DNA of 64,000 nucleotides, from contig NZ_LRAC01000092.1 of the NCBI RefSeq assembly GCF_001517085.1, forward strand, positions 37,915-101,914, read 5' to 3'. Positions 33,428 through 43,094 of this stretch are shown here, in pieces (position 1 is the first letter of the stretch; each line of letters opens with the position of its first letter). Source of the stretch: Paenibacillus sp. DMB5. GTDB taxonomy: Bacteria; Bacillota; Bacilli; Paenibacillales; Paenibacillaceae. The translations under genes and the position numbers were made by a program. Below the pieces are notes generated by a model, which was given only the letters and a program-made list of their open reading frames with translations, was not told the DNA's origin and ran no database searches.

Positions 33428-34468
33428 CTATTTGCTTGCTGTAGAGGTTTCGCTGCCTTCCATTGACCGGGCCAGCTGCACATTGCCGAGAAAGGCGGAG
33501 ACACGGCGCAGATACTCGCGCGGATGCTCCCGGAAGAGCAGCTCATGGTGACTGTCCTCAATAATCCAGGAATCGGAGTAAGGATTACTCTGATTGGCTG
33601 CCAGCTCCTCGGCAATCGGATAGGGCGCCTTGTCATCCTTCGTGCCGTGCATGAACAGGATCGGAAACGGATAATCCTCTTTTTTTACCTTGGCGTAAGG
33701 AATCTGGTTGAGTCCGGTTCCATTCAGCACTGGGAACAGCATCTCCATGATCTCCAGGGAAGGCTGGCGCGGCAGATCAATGTTTTGCTTAATATTATGG
33801 TACAGCGTATCCGGCTCCAGCAGGAAGGTGCTGTCCAGTATCATAGCATCGACGTCCTTGGTGACAAGCCCGGCCTGAAGCGCAGTGCCTGCGCCCATCG
33901 AAAAGCCCCATACAACAATCTCCCTGGCTCCCCGCTCCTTGGCAAAGTTAATGGCGCCGAGCAGCTGCTGGGATTCTTTTTTGCCGCCGGTGGCAATATC
34001 CTTGTTAATCTGGGAAGCGAAGCCGTAATCGAACATGACGACGTTGAAGTTCAGGCTGTGCGCGTAGTGGGCCAAATCATACATTGGAACCCAGGTCTCC
34101 TCGCGGTTGGCGCCGTAGCCGTGACTGAACACTATCGTCTTGGTCGAGCCTTCTGAAGGAATGTACCAGCCCTGCATCGTCCGGCTGCCATCCTGTGCCG
34201 GGAAGTTAACATCCTCATATTCCAGTCCCTTGGCAATCATAGGTGTGGAATAGAGTGGGGCTACTGTGGGGTTGGACAACACCCAGGCAATATAGCCATG
34301 CAGTGCAATGAAGCAGAAGACAAAAAAGAAAAAGACAGATAACAGCAACGCCACAATAATATGTTTGACACGGATCATCCGCAGAGAAATCTGATGCGCT
34401 GCACCTGGCTTTTGTTTATCAGGCTTGTGTGAGACCGGCGGGCCGGTACGGAGGGTTGCCAGATCCAT
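33428..34468 (-). CDS. Membrane-anchored alpha/beta hydrolase, YqkD-like
   Basis: 346 residues from ATG 34468, with GGGAG 9 bases before. A basic cytoplasmic N-terminus is followed by one membrane helix (about 37-65, HIIVALLLSVFFFFVFCFIALHG... region). The hydrolase domain faces outside: oxyanion strand TIVFSHGYGANREETW, nucleophile Ser190 in VWGFSMGAGT, acid in FMHGTKDDKAPYPIA and His in EDSHHELLF. The layout fits YqkD-type serine hydrolases of unknown substrate at the outer membrane face. Monocistronic. Confidence 0.83.
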   Translation of the reverse strand: MDLATLRTGPPVSHKPDKQKPGAAHQISLRMIRVKHIIVALLLSVFFFFVFCFIALHGYIAWVLSNPTVAPLYSTPMIAKGLEYEDVNFPAQDGSRTMQGWYIPSEGSTKTIVFSHGYGANREETWVPMYDLAHYAHSLNFNVVMFDYGFASQINKDIATGGKKESQQLLGAINFAKERGAREIVVWGFSMGAGTALQAGLVTKDVDAMILDSTFLLEPDTLYHNIKQNIDLPRQPSLEIMEMLFPVLNGTGLNQIPYAKVKKEDYPFPILFMHGTKDDKAPYPIAEELAANQSNPYSDSWIIEDSHHELLFREHPREYLRRVSAFLGNVQLARSMEGSETSTASK

Positions 34469-34660
34469 ATTTTCAACTCCCAAAAAGAATAATTCATATA
34501 TTTAATCGTAGGTTGATGCCCCTTTAAAGTCAATGAATTAGCCGCTTTTGTAATCTAAATGTAAACTGCGCCCCAGCCTTTTCCGGGGCTGTTATTATGC
34601 TGGACTTTCCCTGGAGTTTTGCTCTAAGATAGAGTTGACTATGTAGAATAATGTAACCGG

Positions 34661-34677
34661 GTTTCATTTAATGAAAC
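34661..34677 (+). promoter_or_regulatory. Palindromic operator in the IclR gene leader
   Basis: GTTTCATTTAATGAAAC is an 8-1-8 perfect palindrome directly before the RBS AAGGGGAG of the IclR gene. Fourteen of 17 bases recur at 40262-40278 ahead of aconitase. Position suggests autoregulation. Confidence 0.6.
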
Positions 34678-34695
34678 AGGTAAGGGGAGAAGACC

Positions 34696-35439
34696 GTGGA
34701 GGACCGGAAACTGACTGTTCGCGCTGTTGAAAGGGCGCTGGATATATTACTTTGCTTTACCCAGGAGAGCGATTTAAGCCTGACGGAAATAGCCGGGAAA
34801 ATCAGCCTGCACAAGAGTACAGTGCACCGGCTGCTGACAACACTTGAGGAAAAAGGGTTCCTGCTGCGCAATGAAGCGACGGATAAATATAGGCTTGGCA
34901 TCCGGATCTGGGAACTGTCCACCCACCTGCCGACGCTTGATGAGCCTGCGGTGCTGCTGCTTCCGGCGATGGAGCGGCTGCGTGACCGGCTCGGTGAGAC
35001 AGTCAGCCTCTATCTGCGCGATGACCTCGAGCGTGTGCGTATCCAGGCTGTCCAGAGCCATCAGGCTATCCGCCGTGTGGCGCAGATTGGAGCCCGGCTG
35101 CCGCTGTCTGTAGGCGCCTCCAGCAAGGTCCTTGCCGCCTACGCCCCATCGGAGGTCCAGGTGCGCCTGCTGGCGGACCCTGCCTGGCCGGAGAGCGTCG
35201 ACCGCAGCCTCTATCTGGAGCAGCTCAGGGAGATCACCCGACGCGGGTATGCGACCAGCTTTGAAGAGCGGGAGCCCGGGGCGGCTGCAGTAGCGGTGCC
35301 AATTATAGGCCGCAGCGGCAAGGTGGTCGCGGCACTGTCCCTTTCGGGACCGGTCAGCCGGCTGTCGCGGGAGACGCTGGAGGAATATGCGGTCATTCTG
35401 GCAGAAAATGCTGCCGAAATGGGCTTAATGATCGGATAG
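34696..35439 (+). CDS. IclR-family transcriptional regulator
   Basis: 247 residues. The N-terminal winged helix RAVERALDILLCFTQESDLSLTEIAGKISLHKSTVHRLLTTLEEKGFLLRNEATDKYRLG is typical. The C-terminal IclR effector-binding domain includes VAQIGARLPLSVGASSKVLAAY and GYATSFEEREPGAAAVAVPIIGRSGKVVAALSLSGP. The start is GTG at 34696 after GGGGAG. IclR proteins bind small organic acids; the ligand here is unknown. No catabolic genes are adjacent. The aconitase gene shares an operator-like palindrome, so a link to the TCA cycle is possible. Confidence 0.9.
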   Translation: MEDRKLTVRAVERALDILLCFTQESDLSLTEIAGKISLHKSTVHRLLTTLEEKGFLLRNEATDKYRLGIRIWELSTHLPTLDEPAVLLLPAMERLRDRLGETVSLYLRDDLERVRIQAVQSHQAIRRVAQIGARLPLSVGASSKVLAAYAPSEVQVRLLADPAWPESVDRSLYLEQLREITRRGYATSFEEREPGAAAVAVPIIGRSGKVVAALSLSGPVSRLSRETLEEYAVILAENAAEMGLMIG

Positions 35440-35471
35440 CCGGGAATCGGCTCTGATCCCGGATTGCCGTT

Positions 35472-35486
35472 ATGAAAGCGGTTAAT
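35472..35486 (+). promoter_or_regulatory. Possible CcpA cre site upstream of the LuxR-type gene
   Basis: ATGAAAGCGGTTAAT matches the Bacillus cre consensus WTGNAANCGNWNNCW at all but the C near the end. It lies 208 bp before the gene start; the significance is unproven. Confidence 0.35.
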
Positions 35487-35693
35487 TTGGTTAAATAAAC
35501 AGTAAAGCTAAGGCAAAACCGGAGTGAAATGGCAACAGGGGCAACAGCATGCCGGCCTGATCATAAATAGAAAATGAAAAATTGTATCTCCGCCCAAAAT
35601 GAACTATGATAAAAAGCTATATAGAAAGTAGGAAGTGGCGATAGTATTGCGTATTTATAAGTTCTTTGATAATTCCGGGCATGGGGTGATTCT

Positions 35694-37409
35694 ATGAACA
35701 CAGGAGTACCCGATTCTTTGATGGAAGAAATGCAGCAGCTGCAGGATATGTTCGCAGCTGCAATGGATCAGGCAATAATGCTCACCGATCAGGAGGGAGG
35801 CCTGATTACCCGTCCGGCAGCCGCCTGCGGGCATTACAGAGAAATGCTGGCTTCCCTGCAGGATTCATTCCGGACTAATGAACAGATGCTGCAGCAGCTG
35901 GAGGGATTGAGCGATCCCGCCGTTATGGAATGGGTTCCGGGGCTGAATGTTGTAGTTACCCCGCTGGCAGCGGGCTGCGGACAGGTGTATTATTTGTGGT
36001 CAGGGTTTTATATGGAGCAGGGCACACGGGAGCGGGTACTGGCGATATTCGACGACCGGATGCGGGAGCATCCTGCATATGAACAGCTGCGGGCCGGCCT
36101 TGGTGAACTGCCGGAACTTGGCCGGGAACGGATCGCAGAGCTCAGGAAGAGCAACGCAGCGCTCGGCAGCATCATGTGCAAGCTGCTGTGTCAGACACAG
36201 CTGGGCATGGAAGGGGCCCTGCGTCTAAAGGAAGCGGCAGCACAGCTGCAGCATGCCGGGTCGCTCCAGGAGCTGGGGACGCTGCTGCTTGATGTGGTGA
36301 CGGGTCTGCCCGTCCTGGTGTCTTCGGTACTGGTGCATTTCCAGACCGGGGAGCATGCCGCTCATACATACTATGCGAGGGGCTGGGCACCGGAATCCGG
36401 AGAGGACTATGTAAGTGATCTGGAGGCCCGTTATACTCCTCAAGCGTTCCTGTCATCGGCGATAATCCGCGAGGCTGAGGCAAAACAGATTTTGCTCGAA
36501 TGTCCATTGCTGTCCGGAAATGAATTCAAAGGAGTCCTCTCTGCCGGATTCAGGCAGCGCGGTGAGGCTGAACAGTGGATGATCCAGCTGGAAACCATTG
36601 CGGCGATGGCCGGCGCGGCTATCCGCCTGATCGAAAGGGACAGCAGATACTCCAGACAGTCTGAAGTGTTTCTTACTAATTTCCGCGAATTTCTCCAGAA
36701 TAACAATGCACAGCTGTACTATCTTTCTCTTGATGCTTCGGAGCTGGCCCGTGATTTGTCACGCTATATGGGGCGCCCGGAAGCTGAGGCTGAATTGCTG
36801 AGGCGCGCGTGTCTGCTTGCCCCGTTCCGCAGCAATCTTTTGAGCGAGTATGGTTTCTTCCACAGGGAGATTGAGCTGATTGAGCTGGTGGGCCGGCTTC
36901 CTCTACAGCATCCGGCGAAAGATAAGCAGGTAATGCCGTTAACGGCTGAGCTGCTTCTGCTTGTTCTGCGGCACATAAGCGGACAGGCGGACCGCGAGCA
37001 GCTTGCCGGCCAGCCGCACAAGTGGATTGATCCGTCCCGGTTCGTTCTGGAGCCTGATGCGACAGATGCAGTTGAGGATGAACCGCTATCCTCGTTCCAG
37101 CAGTTTCTGCGAAGCCGCATCGATTCCCGGCCCAAGAAACGGGTTGTAAACGGGTCGAGGCTGCTGGACAGTGCGGCGCTTACGCTTTCCAAGGAGGAAT
37201 GGGGCATATCCCCGCGCGAGGAAGAGGTGCTGGAGCTGATTGTGCACGGCAAAACGAACAAAGAGATTGCCAGCGCCCTGTTCATCAGTGAGCATACCGT
37301 CAAAAACCATCTGAGCCGGATTTTCAATAAAATGAATGTGACTGACCGCTCGCAGATCATTGCCCTTATCTATAAACGGATCCTGAATTCGGAACGGATT
37401 GAAATCTGA
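35694..37409 (+). CDS. Orphan LuxR-type transcription regulator with N-terminal sensor domains
   Basis: 571 residues. The N-terminus (about 1-110) resembles a PocR-like ligand-sensing domain (MDQAIMLTDQEGGLITRPAAACGHYREML ... VWPG-like WVPGLNVVVTPLAAGCGQVYYLW). A probable GAF domain lies at about 175-320 and a helical linker at 330-480. The C-terminal LuxR/GerE helix-turn-helix is about residues 500-565 (SPREEEVLELIVHGKTNKEIASALFISEHTVKNHLSRIFNKM). It has no receiver domain, so it is not a classical response regulator. The ligand and targets are unknown; no partner gene is adjacent. Confidence 0.8.
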   Translation: MNTGVPDSLMEEMQQLQDMFAAAMDQAIMLTDQEGGLITRPAAACGHYREMLASLQDSFRTNEQMLQQLEGLSDPAVMEWVPGLNVVVTPLAAGCGQVYYLWSGFYMEQGTRERVLAIFDDRMREHPAYEQLRAGLGELPELGRERIAELRKSNAALGSIMCKLLCQTQLGMEGALRLKEAAAQLQHAGSLQELGTLLLDVVTGLPVLVSSVLVHFQTGEHAAHTYYARGWAPESGEDYVSDLEARYTPQAFLSSAIIREAEAKQILLECPLLSGNEFKGVLSAGFRQRGEAEQWMIQLETIAAMAGAAIRLIERDSRYSRQSEVFLTNFREFLQNNNAQLYYLSLDASELARDLSRYMGRPEAEAELLRRACLLAPFRSNLLSEYGFFHREIELIELVGRLPLQHPAKDKQVMPLTAELLLLVLRHISGQADREQLAGQPHKWIDPSRFVLEPDATDAVEDEPLSSFQQFLRSRIDSRPKKRVVNGSRLLDSAALTLSKEEWGISPREEEVLELIVHGKTNKEIASALFISEHTVKNHLSRIFNKMNVTDRSQIIALIYKRILNSERIEI

Positions 37410-37422
37410 CAGGTCGATAAAT

Positions 37423-37464
37423 AAACAGCCCCCGCTGCTTCCAGATGAAGCAGGGGGGCTGTTT
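37423..37464. terminator. Bidirectional terminator between the LuxR-type gene and acnA
   Basis: AAACAGCCCCCGCTGCTTC pairs with GAAGCAGGGGGGCTGTTT (one mismatch), followed by T on both strands. Confidence 0.88.
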
Positions 37465-37502
37465 TATTTGGTCCGGCCGGCGGGCCGGATTATTCAAGCT
37501 GA

Positions 37503-40247
37503 TTATTCTACAGGCAGAGCAGTTTCCGAAGCGGTAGCATCAGCCAGCATCTGGCGGAGTACCGTCTGCAGAATACCGCCATTGCGGTAGTAGTCGATAT
37601 CCACAGTGCTGTCCAGGCGGGCAATAACCGGGAACTCGAACTGTGTGCCGTCTTCACGGGTAGCTGTAACAGTCAGCTCCTGCCCCGGAAGCACATAGTT
37701 GTCGAGGCCGGTGATATTGAAGGTCTCGCGTCCGGTCAGCCCCATGCTGCTCCAGCCGTGGCCTTCTTGGAACTGCAGCGGCAGTACGCCCATGCCGACC
37801 AGGTTGCTGCGGTGAATCCGCTCGAAGCTCTCGGCAATAACCGCTTTGACGCCCAGCAGCAGTGTGCCTTTGGCTGCCCAGTCACGCGAGCTGCCTGTGC
37901 CGTATTCTTTGCCGGCAATAACGACCAGATTCTGGCCGGCCGACTGGTACAGCATGGAAGCATCGTAGATGGACATGACTTCTTCGCTCGGGAGGAAGGT
38001 AGTCACGCCGCCCTCTGTGCCCGGAGCAACTGCGTTGCGGATACGGATGTTGGCGAACGTACCGCGCATCATCACTTCATGGTTCCCGCGGCGCGAGCCG
38101 TAGGAGTTGAAGTCAGCGCGTTCCACACCGTGGCTGCGCAGGTATTCCCCGGCAGGACCTGATGTAGAGATATTGCCGGCCGGCGAGATGTGGTCAGTAG
38201 TGACGGAATCGCCCAGCAATGCCAGAACGCGCGCATTGTTAATATCCTTGATATCGCCGATACCGTCTGCCAGATTCTCGAAGAACGGCGGATTCTGGAT
38301 GTAGGTGGAGTTGTCATCCCACTCATACAGCTCGCCTTCCGGTACAGGAATTGCGTTCCAGCGCTCATTGGCGGTGAACACATTCTCATATTTACGGCGG
38401 AACATTTCCGGACTGAGCGATAATCCGATCGCCTCACGGATCTCGGCAGATGTCGGCCAGATGTCTTTCAGGAAGACAGGCTCGCCCTGCGGATCATAGC
38501 CAAGCGGCTCTGTCTGCAGATCGATATTAACCGTACCCGCCAGGGCATAAGCCACAACGAGCGGAGGTGAAGCCAGATAGTTGGCTTTGACCTGGGCGTG
38601 CACGCGGCCTTCAAAGTTACGGTTACCGGATATAACAGCGGCTACTGTCATATCATTGTCAGTGATGGCCTGGCTGACTTCATCCGGCAGCGGGCCGGAG
38701 TTGCCGATACAGGTTGCGCAGCCGTATCCGGCCAGATAGAAGCCCAGCGCTTCCAGCGGCTTCAGCAGATCGGCCTTCTCCAGGTATTCGGTAACAACGA
38801 GGGAGCCCGGGGTCAAGCTGCTTTTTACATAACCCGGTTTGGTCAGTCCCCGCTCTACAGCCTTCTTGGCGAGCAGCCCCGCACCGAGCATAACGCTTGG
38901 GTTGGAGGTGTTCGTACAGCTGGTAATTGCGGCAATAACCACGGCTCCTGTACCCATCTTGCTGGTGGTTCCGTTCTTGTGCTGCACTTCAACCACTTCG
39001 GCGATCTTCTCATCGCTGAGGCCGTAGCCGCCTTTATCGACAGGCGTACGGATGATGCCTTCGAAATTCTCTTTCATGTGCGACAGCTCTACACGGTCCT
39101 GCGGACGTTTAGGTCCGGCCAGGGACGGAACAACAGACGCCAGATCAAGCTCGATGACATCGCTGAACTGCGGATCAGGTGTATCGGCAGTACGGAACAT
39201 GCCTTGGGCTTTATAGTAATCCCCGACCAGCTCAACCAGCTCATCCGGACGGCCGGTGCTGCGCAGATAGGCCAGCGTTTCGTCGTCTACAGGGAAGAAG
39301 CCGATGGTTGCCCCATATTCGGGAGCCATATTAGCGACAGTAGCACGGTCAGCGAGGCTGATGTTAGCCAGACCCGGGCCGTAGAATTCTACGAATTTGC
39401 CGACAACGCCCTTCTTGCGCAGCATCTGGGTAACAGTCAGCGCCAGGTCGGTTGCAGTAGCACCTTCCACCAGGCTGCCGGTAAGCTTGAAGCCTACAAC
39501 CTCAGGTGTGACAAAATACAGCGGCTGTCCCAGCATCCCCGCCTCAGCCTCAATCCCGCCGACACCCCAGCCGACGACGCCGAGGCCGTTGATCATGGTT
39601 GTGTGGGAGTCGGTTCCGACAAGGGAATCCGGATAGACTACGGTTTCACCGTCAACGGTCTTGGTAGCTGCTACGGAAGCGAGATACTCCAGATTGACCT
39701 GATGCACAATTCCGGTTGCCGGAGGAACGGCACGGAAATTGTTGAATGCGGTCTGCGCCCAGCGCAGGAAGCGGTAACGCTCTTCATTCCGTTCAAATTC
39801 AACGTTCATATTATAATCAAGCGCATCGGCTGTGCCGAATGCATCAACCATGACGGAATGGTCAATAACAAGATCTACAGGAACCAGCGGATTGATCTTC
39901 TTAGGGTCTCCGCCAGCTTTCTTGACGGTATCGCGCATGGCTGCAAGGTCGACTACGACCGGTACGCCGGTGAAATCCTGCAGCACGATGCGTGCCGGAA
40001 TAAACGGAATTTCCTTGTTGCGGTCGATGCCGCCGGACCAGCCGGCCAGCTGCTTCACATGCTCTTCAGTGATGGCACGCCCGTCATATTGGCGGACAGC
40101 AGCCTCCAGCAGCACTTTGATAGAAAAGGGCAGGGAGGAAATGTCGCCTACACCTTGTTGTTCGAGGGAATTCAGATCGAAGTAACGGTAAGTTTTGCCG
40201 CCTGATTCCAGGCTCTTGGACAGCGAAAAATGGTCCTTGCTTGGCAT
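37503..40247 (-). CDS. acnA: Aconitate hydratase A
   Basis: 914 residues. It interconverts citrate and isocitrate in the TCA cycle; AcnA-type enzymes also act as iron-responsive RNA binders when the cluster is lost. [4Fe-4S] cysteines are in [15 protein letters not shown] and [54 protein letters not shown] and ARFP-type [26 protein letters not shown] complete the signature. The start is ATG 40247 with AAGGAGG upstream; an upstream ATG at 40283 lies before that RBS. Monocistronic, with a clear promoter at 40304-40332 and a palindrome in the leader. Confidence 0.96.
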   Translation of the reverse strand: MPSKDHFSLSKSLESGGKTYRYFDLNSLEQQGVGDISSLPFSIKVLLEAAVRQYDGRAITEEHVKQLAGWSGGIDRNKEIPFIPARIVLQDFTGVPVVVDLAAMRDTVKKAGGDPKKINPLVPVDLVIDHSVMVDAFGTADALDYNMNVEFERNEERYRFLRWAQTAFNNFRAVPPATGIVHQVNLEYLASVAATKTVDGETVVYPDSLVGTDSHTTMINGLGVVGWGVGGIEAEAGMLGQPLYFVTPEVVGFKLTGSLVEGATATDLALTVTQMLRKKGVVGKFVEFYGPGLANISLADRATVANMAPEYGATIGFFPVDDETLAYLRSTGRPDELVELVGDYYKAQGMFRTADTPDPQFSDVIELDLASVVPSLAGPKRPQDRVELSHMKENFEGIIRTPVDKGGYGLSDEKIAEVVEVQHKNGTTSKMGTGAVVIAAITSCTNTSNPSVMLGAGLLAKKAVERGLTKPGYVKSSLTPGSLVVTEYLEKADLLKPLEALGFYLAGYGCATCIGNSGPLPDEVSQAITDNDMTVAAVISGNRNFEGRVHAQVKANYLASPPLVVAYALAGTVNIDLQTEPLGYDPQGEPVFLKDIWPTSAEIREAIGLSLSPEMFRRKYENVFTANERWNAIPVPEGELYEWDDNSTYIQNPPFFENLADGIGDIKDINNARVLALLGDSVTTDHISPAGNISTSGPAGEYLRSHGVERADFNSYGSRRGNHEVMMRGTFANIRIRNAVAPGTEGGVTTFLPSEEVMSIYDASMLYQSAGQNLVVIAGKEYGTGSSRDWAAKGTLLLGVKAVIAESFERIHRSNLVGMGVLPLQFQEGHGWSSMGLTGRETFNITGLDNYVLPGQELTVTATREDGTQFEFPVIARLDSTVDIDYYRNGGILQTVLRQMLADATASETALPVE

Positions 40248-40261
40248 ATATGCGCCTCCTT

Positions 40262-40278
40262 GTTTCATCTGGTGAAAC
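40262..40278 (-). promoter_or_regulatory. Operator-like palindrome in the acnA leader
   Basis: GTTTCATCTGGTGAAAC (plus strand) is a near-palindrome that differs from the IclR-leader site at only 3 of 17 positions. It lies about 20-35 bases downstream of the predicted acnA transcription start and just before the RBS, so a bound protein would block transcription. Confidence 0.55.
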
Positions 40279-40303
40279 TCCATTTCAAATTGCTTATATT
40301 TAA

Positions 40304-40332
40304 AGTATAACGGTTACATAGATGAGAGTAAA
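40304..40332 (-). promoter_or_regulatory. SigA-type promoter of acnA
   Basis: On the minus strand TTTACT (40327-40332), a 17-bp spacer and TATACT (40304-40309) match the housekeeping consensus. Transcription would begin near 40297. Confidence 0.65.
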
Positions 40333-40580
40333 GTTTTTTTTGCTGTTATTTCTGCCCGGTTTTGTATGGGCTGCAGCTGGTTTTCCGGTGTTGCCGCATA
40401 TGTTTTTTGTACACTATAACGGGATTTCGCCTGACATTGCAAACGGCCTGTGATAGCGCGAGGGTAAGCTGCCTGTCTGGCGGACCATTTTCCCCGCTCC
40501 CGCCTGTTTCCGCCTGTATAGCGGCTCCTTTTCGTTCATATACATAGGACAGCAGCCAAATAGGGAGAGGCGGGTATGAA

Positions 40581-41609
40581 ATGGAGCACGAATGGAAAAA
40601 AAGTCTGTACGCTTATGTGGATCTGTTGAATAAAGGTAGGGTCGCTCCGGGATATGCGCAGGTTCAGGGCACCGTAAAGGATGCCCGTTTCCACAAAATG
40701 CAGGGTGAGCGTTCGCGCCGCATTGCGCAGTGGTATGAACGGCGCAGCATTACGCCGCTTCGCGGCGAGACCGGGGTGCGGACGCTGCGGACTGTGCGGC
40801 AGAACCCCGGTGAGCTTGTAGCCGATGTGGCTCTGCACAGTGCACTTTATTATGAAAAGGGCGGAATTACCCACCGCGAGGATAAAATTGAATCTGAACG
40901 GCTGACCTTTGTGCGCACAGGAAGCAGCTGGGAGATCGTGAACATTGAGCGAAGCGTGCCTGAGCGCAATTCCCTGCGGAGGGCAGCTGAGGCGGAACCT
41001 GTGGTCCGGCTGTCCAAATGGGGTGAGGTGCTGCGGGAGCCGCAGCCGTCGCAGCCGCTGCTTAACCGCAAGATTCTGCGCGGTACTCCCGGGGCCAGAG
41101 AGGTGAGGTACCGCCGGGAGGATGCGGTAGCTTATGCTGACCGGTGGTGGAAGGACGGCAATCCGGAGTTTGAAATTTTTGAGGTGGACTGCACCAATTA
41201 TGTCTCCCAATGTCTCTTTGCAGGGGGAGCACCGATCAACTATACTGGTAAAAGAGAAACGGGCTGGTGGTACAAAGGCTACAACGGAACCCAGGAATGG
41301 TGGAGCTTCAGCTGGGCTGTGTCGGACAGTCTGGAACGGTATTTGAGCGCACAGCGCAGCAGCGGACTCCGTGCAGAAGCCGTGGACCGTCCGGAGCAGC
41401 TTAGCCTGGGTGACGTCATCCAGTATGACTGGGACGGCAATGGTCATTACCAGCACAGTACGATTGTTACCGCTTTTGATGCGGAAGGCATGCCGCTGGT
41501 GAATGCCCGGACGGTCTCAAGCCGCCACCGCTATTGGGATTACCGTGATTCCTATGCATGGACCGACAGAACAGCCTACCGTTTTTTTCATATTAATGAC
41601 TACTTATAA
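40581..41609 (+). CDS. Amidase-domain (Amidase_6) protein
   Basis: 342 residues. The C-terminal Amidase_6 domain (about 175-340) shows YRREDAVAYADRWWKDGNPEFEIFEVDCTNYVSQCLFAGG with the presumed catalytic Cys204. QHSTIVTAFD carries the His, and a Trp-rich middle (GWWYKGYNGTQEWWSFSWAV) is typical of these NlpC/P60-like cysteine enzymes. The N-terminal 130 residues look like a cystatin/NTF2-like domain. No signal peptide is visible, so export is unclear, though related proteins are sporulation or cell-wall proteins. It is 19 bp upstream of ddl and probably cotranscribed with this peptidoglycan precursor gene. Confidence 0.82.
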   Translation: MEHEWKKSLYAYVDLLNKGRVAPGYAQVQGTVKDARFHKMQGERSRRIAQWYERRSITPLRGETGVRTLRTVRQNPGELVADVALHSALYYEKGGITHREDKIESERLTFVRTGSSWEIVNIERSVPERNSLRRAAEAEPVVRLSKWGEVLREPQPSQPLLNRKILRGTPGAREVRYRREDAVAYADRWWKDGNPEFEIFEVDCTNYVSQCLFAGGAPINYTGKRETGWWYKGYNGTQEWWSFSWAVSDSLERYLSAQRSSGLRAEAVDRPEQLSLGDVIQYDWDGNGHYQHSTIVTAFDAEGMPLVNARTVSSRHRYWDYRDSYAWTDRTAYRFFHINDYL

Positions 41610-41628
41610 TTCAGAAAGAGGTTAGGGC

Positions 41629-42720
41629 ATGGGGAACACAAAGTGTACCGTAGGACTGGTGTACGGGGGCAAATCCGGAGAGCATGAGGTATCGCTGCAG
41701 ACGGCTTTTGCAGTCATGAACGCTTTTGACTACGATAAATATGAAATTATTCCATTTTACATTTCCAAGCAGGGGCTGTGGAAGGTCGGGGAGACGCTAG
41801 GTGCCCCATACAGCAGGATTGAGGAGCTGAAGCTGGAAGGACCGGCGGGAGACATGGGCATGGCGCTGAACACGGTTTTCAGCGGGCTGAACGGGGAAGA
41901 GAGCATAGTCGATGTCATGTTCCCGCTGCTGCATGGAACCAACGGGGAGGACGGCACCATTCAGGGGCTGTTCGAAATGGCTAATATTCCGTACATCGGA
42001 GCAGGAGTTTTGGCTTCCGCAGCTGGGATGGATAAGGTTGTAATGAAGAAGCTGTTTGGTGAAGCGGGACTTGACCAGTGCAAATACTGTTATTTCAGCG
42101 CCTCTGCATGGAAACGGAAAGGCCATGAGCTGATTGTCGGAGTAGAGGATAAACTGGGTTACCCGGTCTTTGTCAAACCGGCCAATCTGGGTTCAAGCGT
42201 AGGTATTTCCAAAGCATCGGATAAAGAGAGCCTGATCAAGGCTGTTGAATTCGCTCTCCGGTATGATACGAAGGTTATTATCGAGGAATTTGTGGATGCC
42301 CGTGAGGTTGAAGTAGCCGTACTGGGTAATGAAGAGCCTGAGGCATCGGTTCCGGGTGAAATCGTCTCTTCCGGTGAATATTATGACTATGCGGCCAAGT
42401 ACATCGACGGCAAGTCGCAGATGCTGATTCCCGCCCCGCTTGATCCGGAAGTGGCCGACCGTCTGCGTGAAGCGGCGCTGCAGGCTTTCCGGGCCATTGA
42501 GGGGAGCGGCATTACCCGGGCAGACTTCTTCCTGCGGAAGTCCGACGGCAAAATTCTGATTAATGAAGTGAATACAATGCCGGGCTTCACCCCTTTCAGC
42601 ATGTATCCGCTGCTGTGGCGGGAGACGGGCGTGTCTTACCAGACGCTCCTGGACCGTATGGTTGAGCTGGCGCTGGAACGGTATCAGTTCAGACAAGGCC
42701 TTAAATACGATAATGAATAA
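41629..42720 (+). CDS. ddl: D-alanine-D-alanine ligase
   Basis: 363 residues, ATP-grasp. It joins two D-alanines for the peptidoglycan stem peptide. Seen are VGLVYGGKSGEHEVSLQTA, LHGTNGEDGTIQGLFEMANIPYIGAGVLASA, GYPVFVKPANLGSSVGISKA, IIEEFVDAREVEVAVLG, RADFFLRKSDGKILINEVNTMPGFTPFSMYP. A Tyr in the ligand-pocket segment GEYYDYAAKY is that of D-Ala-D-Ala rather than D-Ala-D-Lac enzymes. Cytoplasmic. Sits between the amidase-domain gene and the small unknown gene. Confidence 0.96.
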   Translation: MGNTKCTVGLVYGGKSGEHEVSLQTAFAVMNAFDYDKYEIIPFYISKQGLWKVGETLGAPYSRIEELKLEGPAGDMGMALNTVFSGLNGEESIVDVMFPLLHGTNGEDGTIQGLFEMANIPYIGAGVLASAAGMDKVVMKKLFGEAGLDQCKYCYFSASAWKRKGHELIVGVEDKLGYPVFVKPANLGSSVGISKASDKESLIKAVEFALRYDTKVIIEEFVDAREVEVAVLGNEEPEASVPGEIVSSGEYYDYAAKYIDGKSQMLIPAPLDPEVADRLREAALQAFRAIEGSGITRADFFLRKSDGKILINEVNTMPGFTPFSMYPLLWRETGVSYQTLLDRMVELALERYQFRQGLKYDNE

Positions 42721-42776
42721 TTAATATTAAGCGAAGCGGCGGAGGCAATCCGGCCGGGAAGGAGAATCGAATAGCA

Positions 42777-43094
42777 ATGGGATTTCTATCGGAATTCAAT
42801 TCAGTCTGCAAGTTCAAGAATGAGCAGGAGCTATACGAACTGCTGGAGTACGGGCGTACCAAGATGGTCAAGCAGGGCTTCCGCGTCTACCCGACCGGCC
42901 AGAAGGTGATCGCCTACACGCCTGAGAATGTGGCTGTGGCAATCGTGAAGATTTCCGCCTCGATCGCCGAGATCAATTTTCAGGGCAATGAGGTTACCGC
43001 AGTAGAGATGGATCTGGTGCGCAGGCTGAATGAGGAAGAATCACGGGTGCAGACTGCGCTCGCCTATGAGATGTTCTTCGGGGAAGAAAAATGA
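42777..43094 (+). CDS. Conserved small protein of unknown function, coupled to uvsE
   Basis: 105 residues, soluble, alpha/beta: MGFLSEFNSVCKFKNEQELYELLEYGRTKMVKQGFRVYPTGQKVIAYTPENVAVAIVKIS. AAGGAGAA precedes the ATG. Its stop overlaps the uvsE start (ATGA, 43091-43094), showing translational coupling and suggesting a role linked to UvsE or simply co-expression. I do not recognise a family. No signal peptide, membrane helix, metal site or helix-turn-helix is evident. Confidence 0.75.
   Translation: MGFLSEFNSVCKFKNEQELYELLEYGRTKMVKQGFRVYPTGQKVIAYTPENVAVAIVKISASIAEINFQGNEVTAVEMDLVRRLNEEESRVQTALAYEMFFGEEK

Larger units (their letters stand above)
40248..40580. other. Divergent intergenic region between acnA and the amidase-domain gene
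   Basis: 333 bp. Apart from the acnA promoter and palindrome I see no gene or structured RNA. A small frame at 40362-40547 has no RBS. The amidase RBS (GGGAGAGG) is at the right end. Confidence 0.5.

Noticed and set aside
38598..40205. 535-codon open frame on the plus strand opposite acnA
   Set aside because: Antisense shadow of the aconitase gene, without RBS, promoter or recognisable motif.
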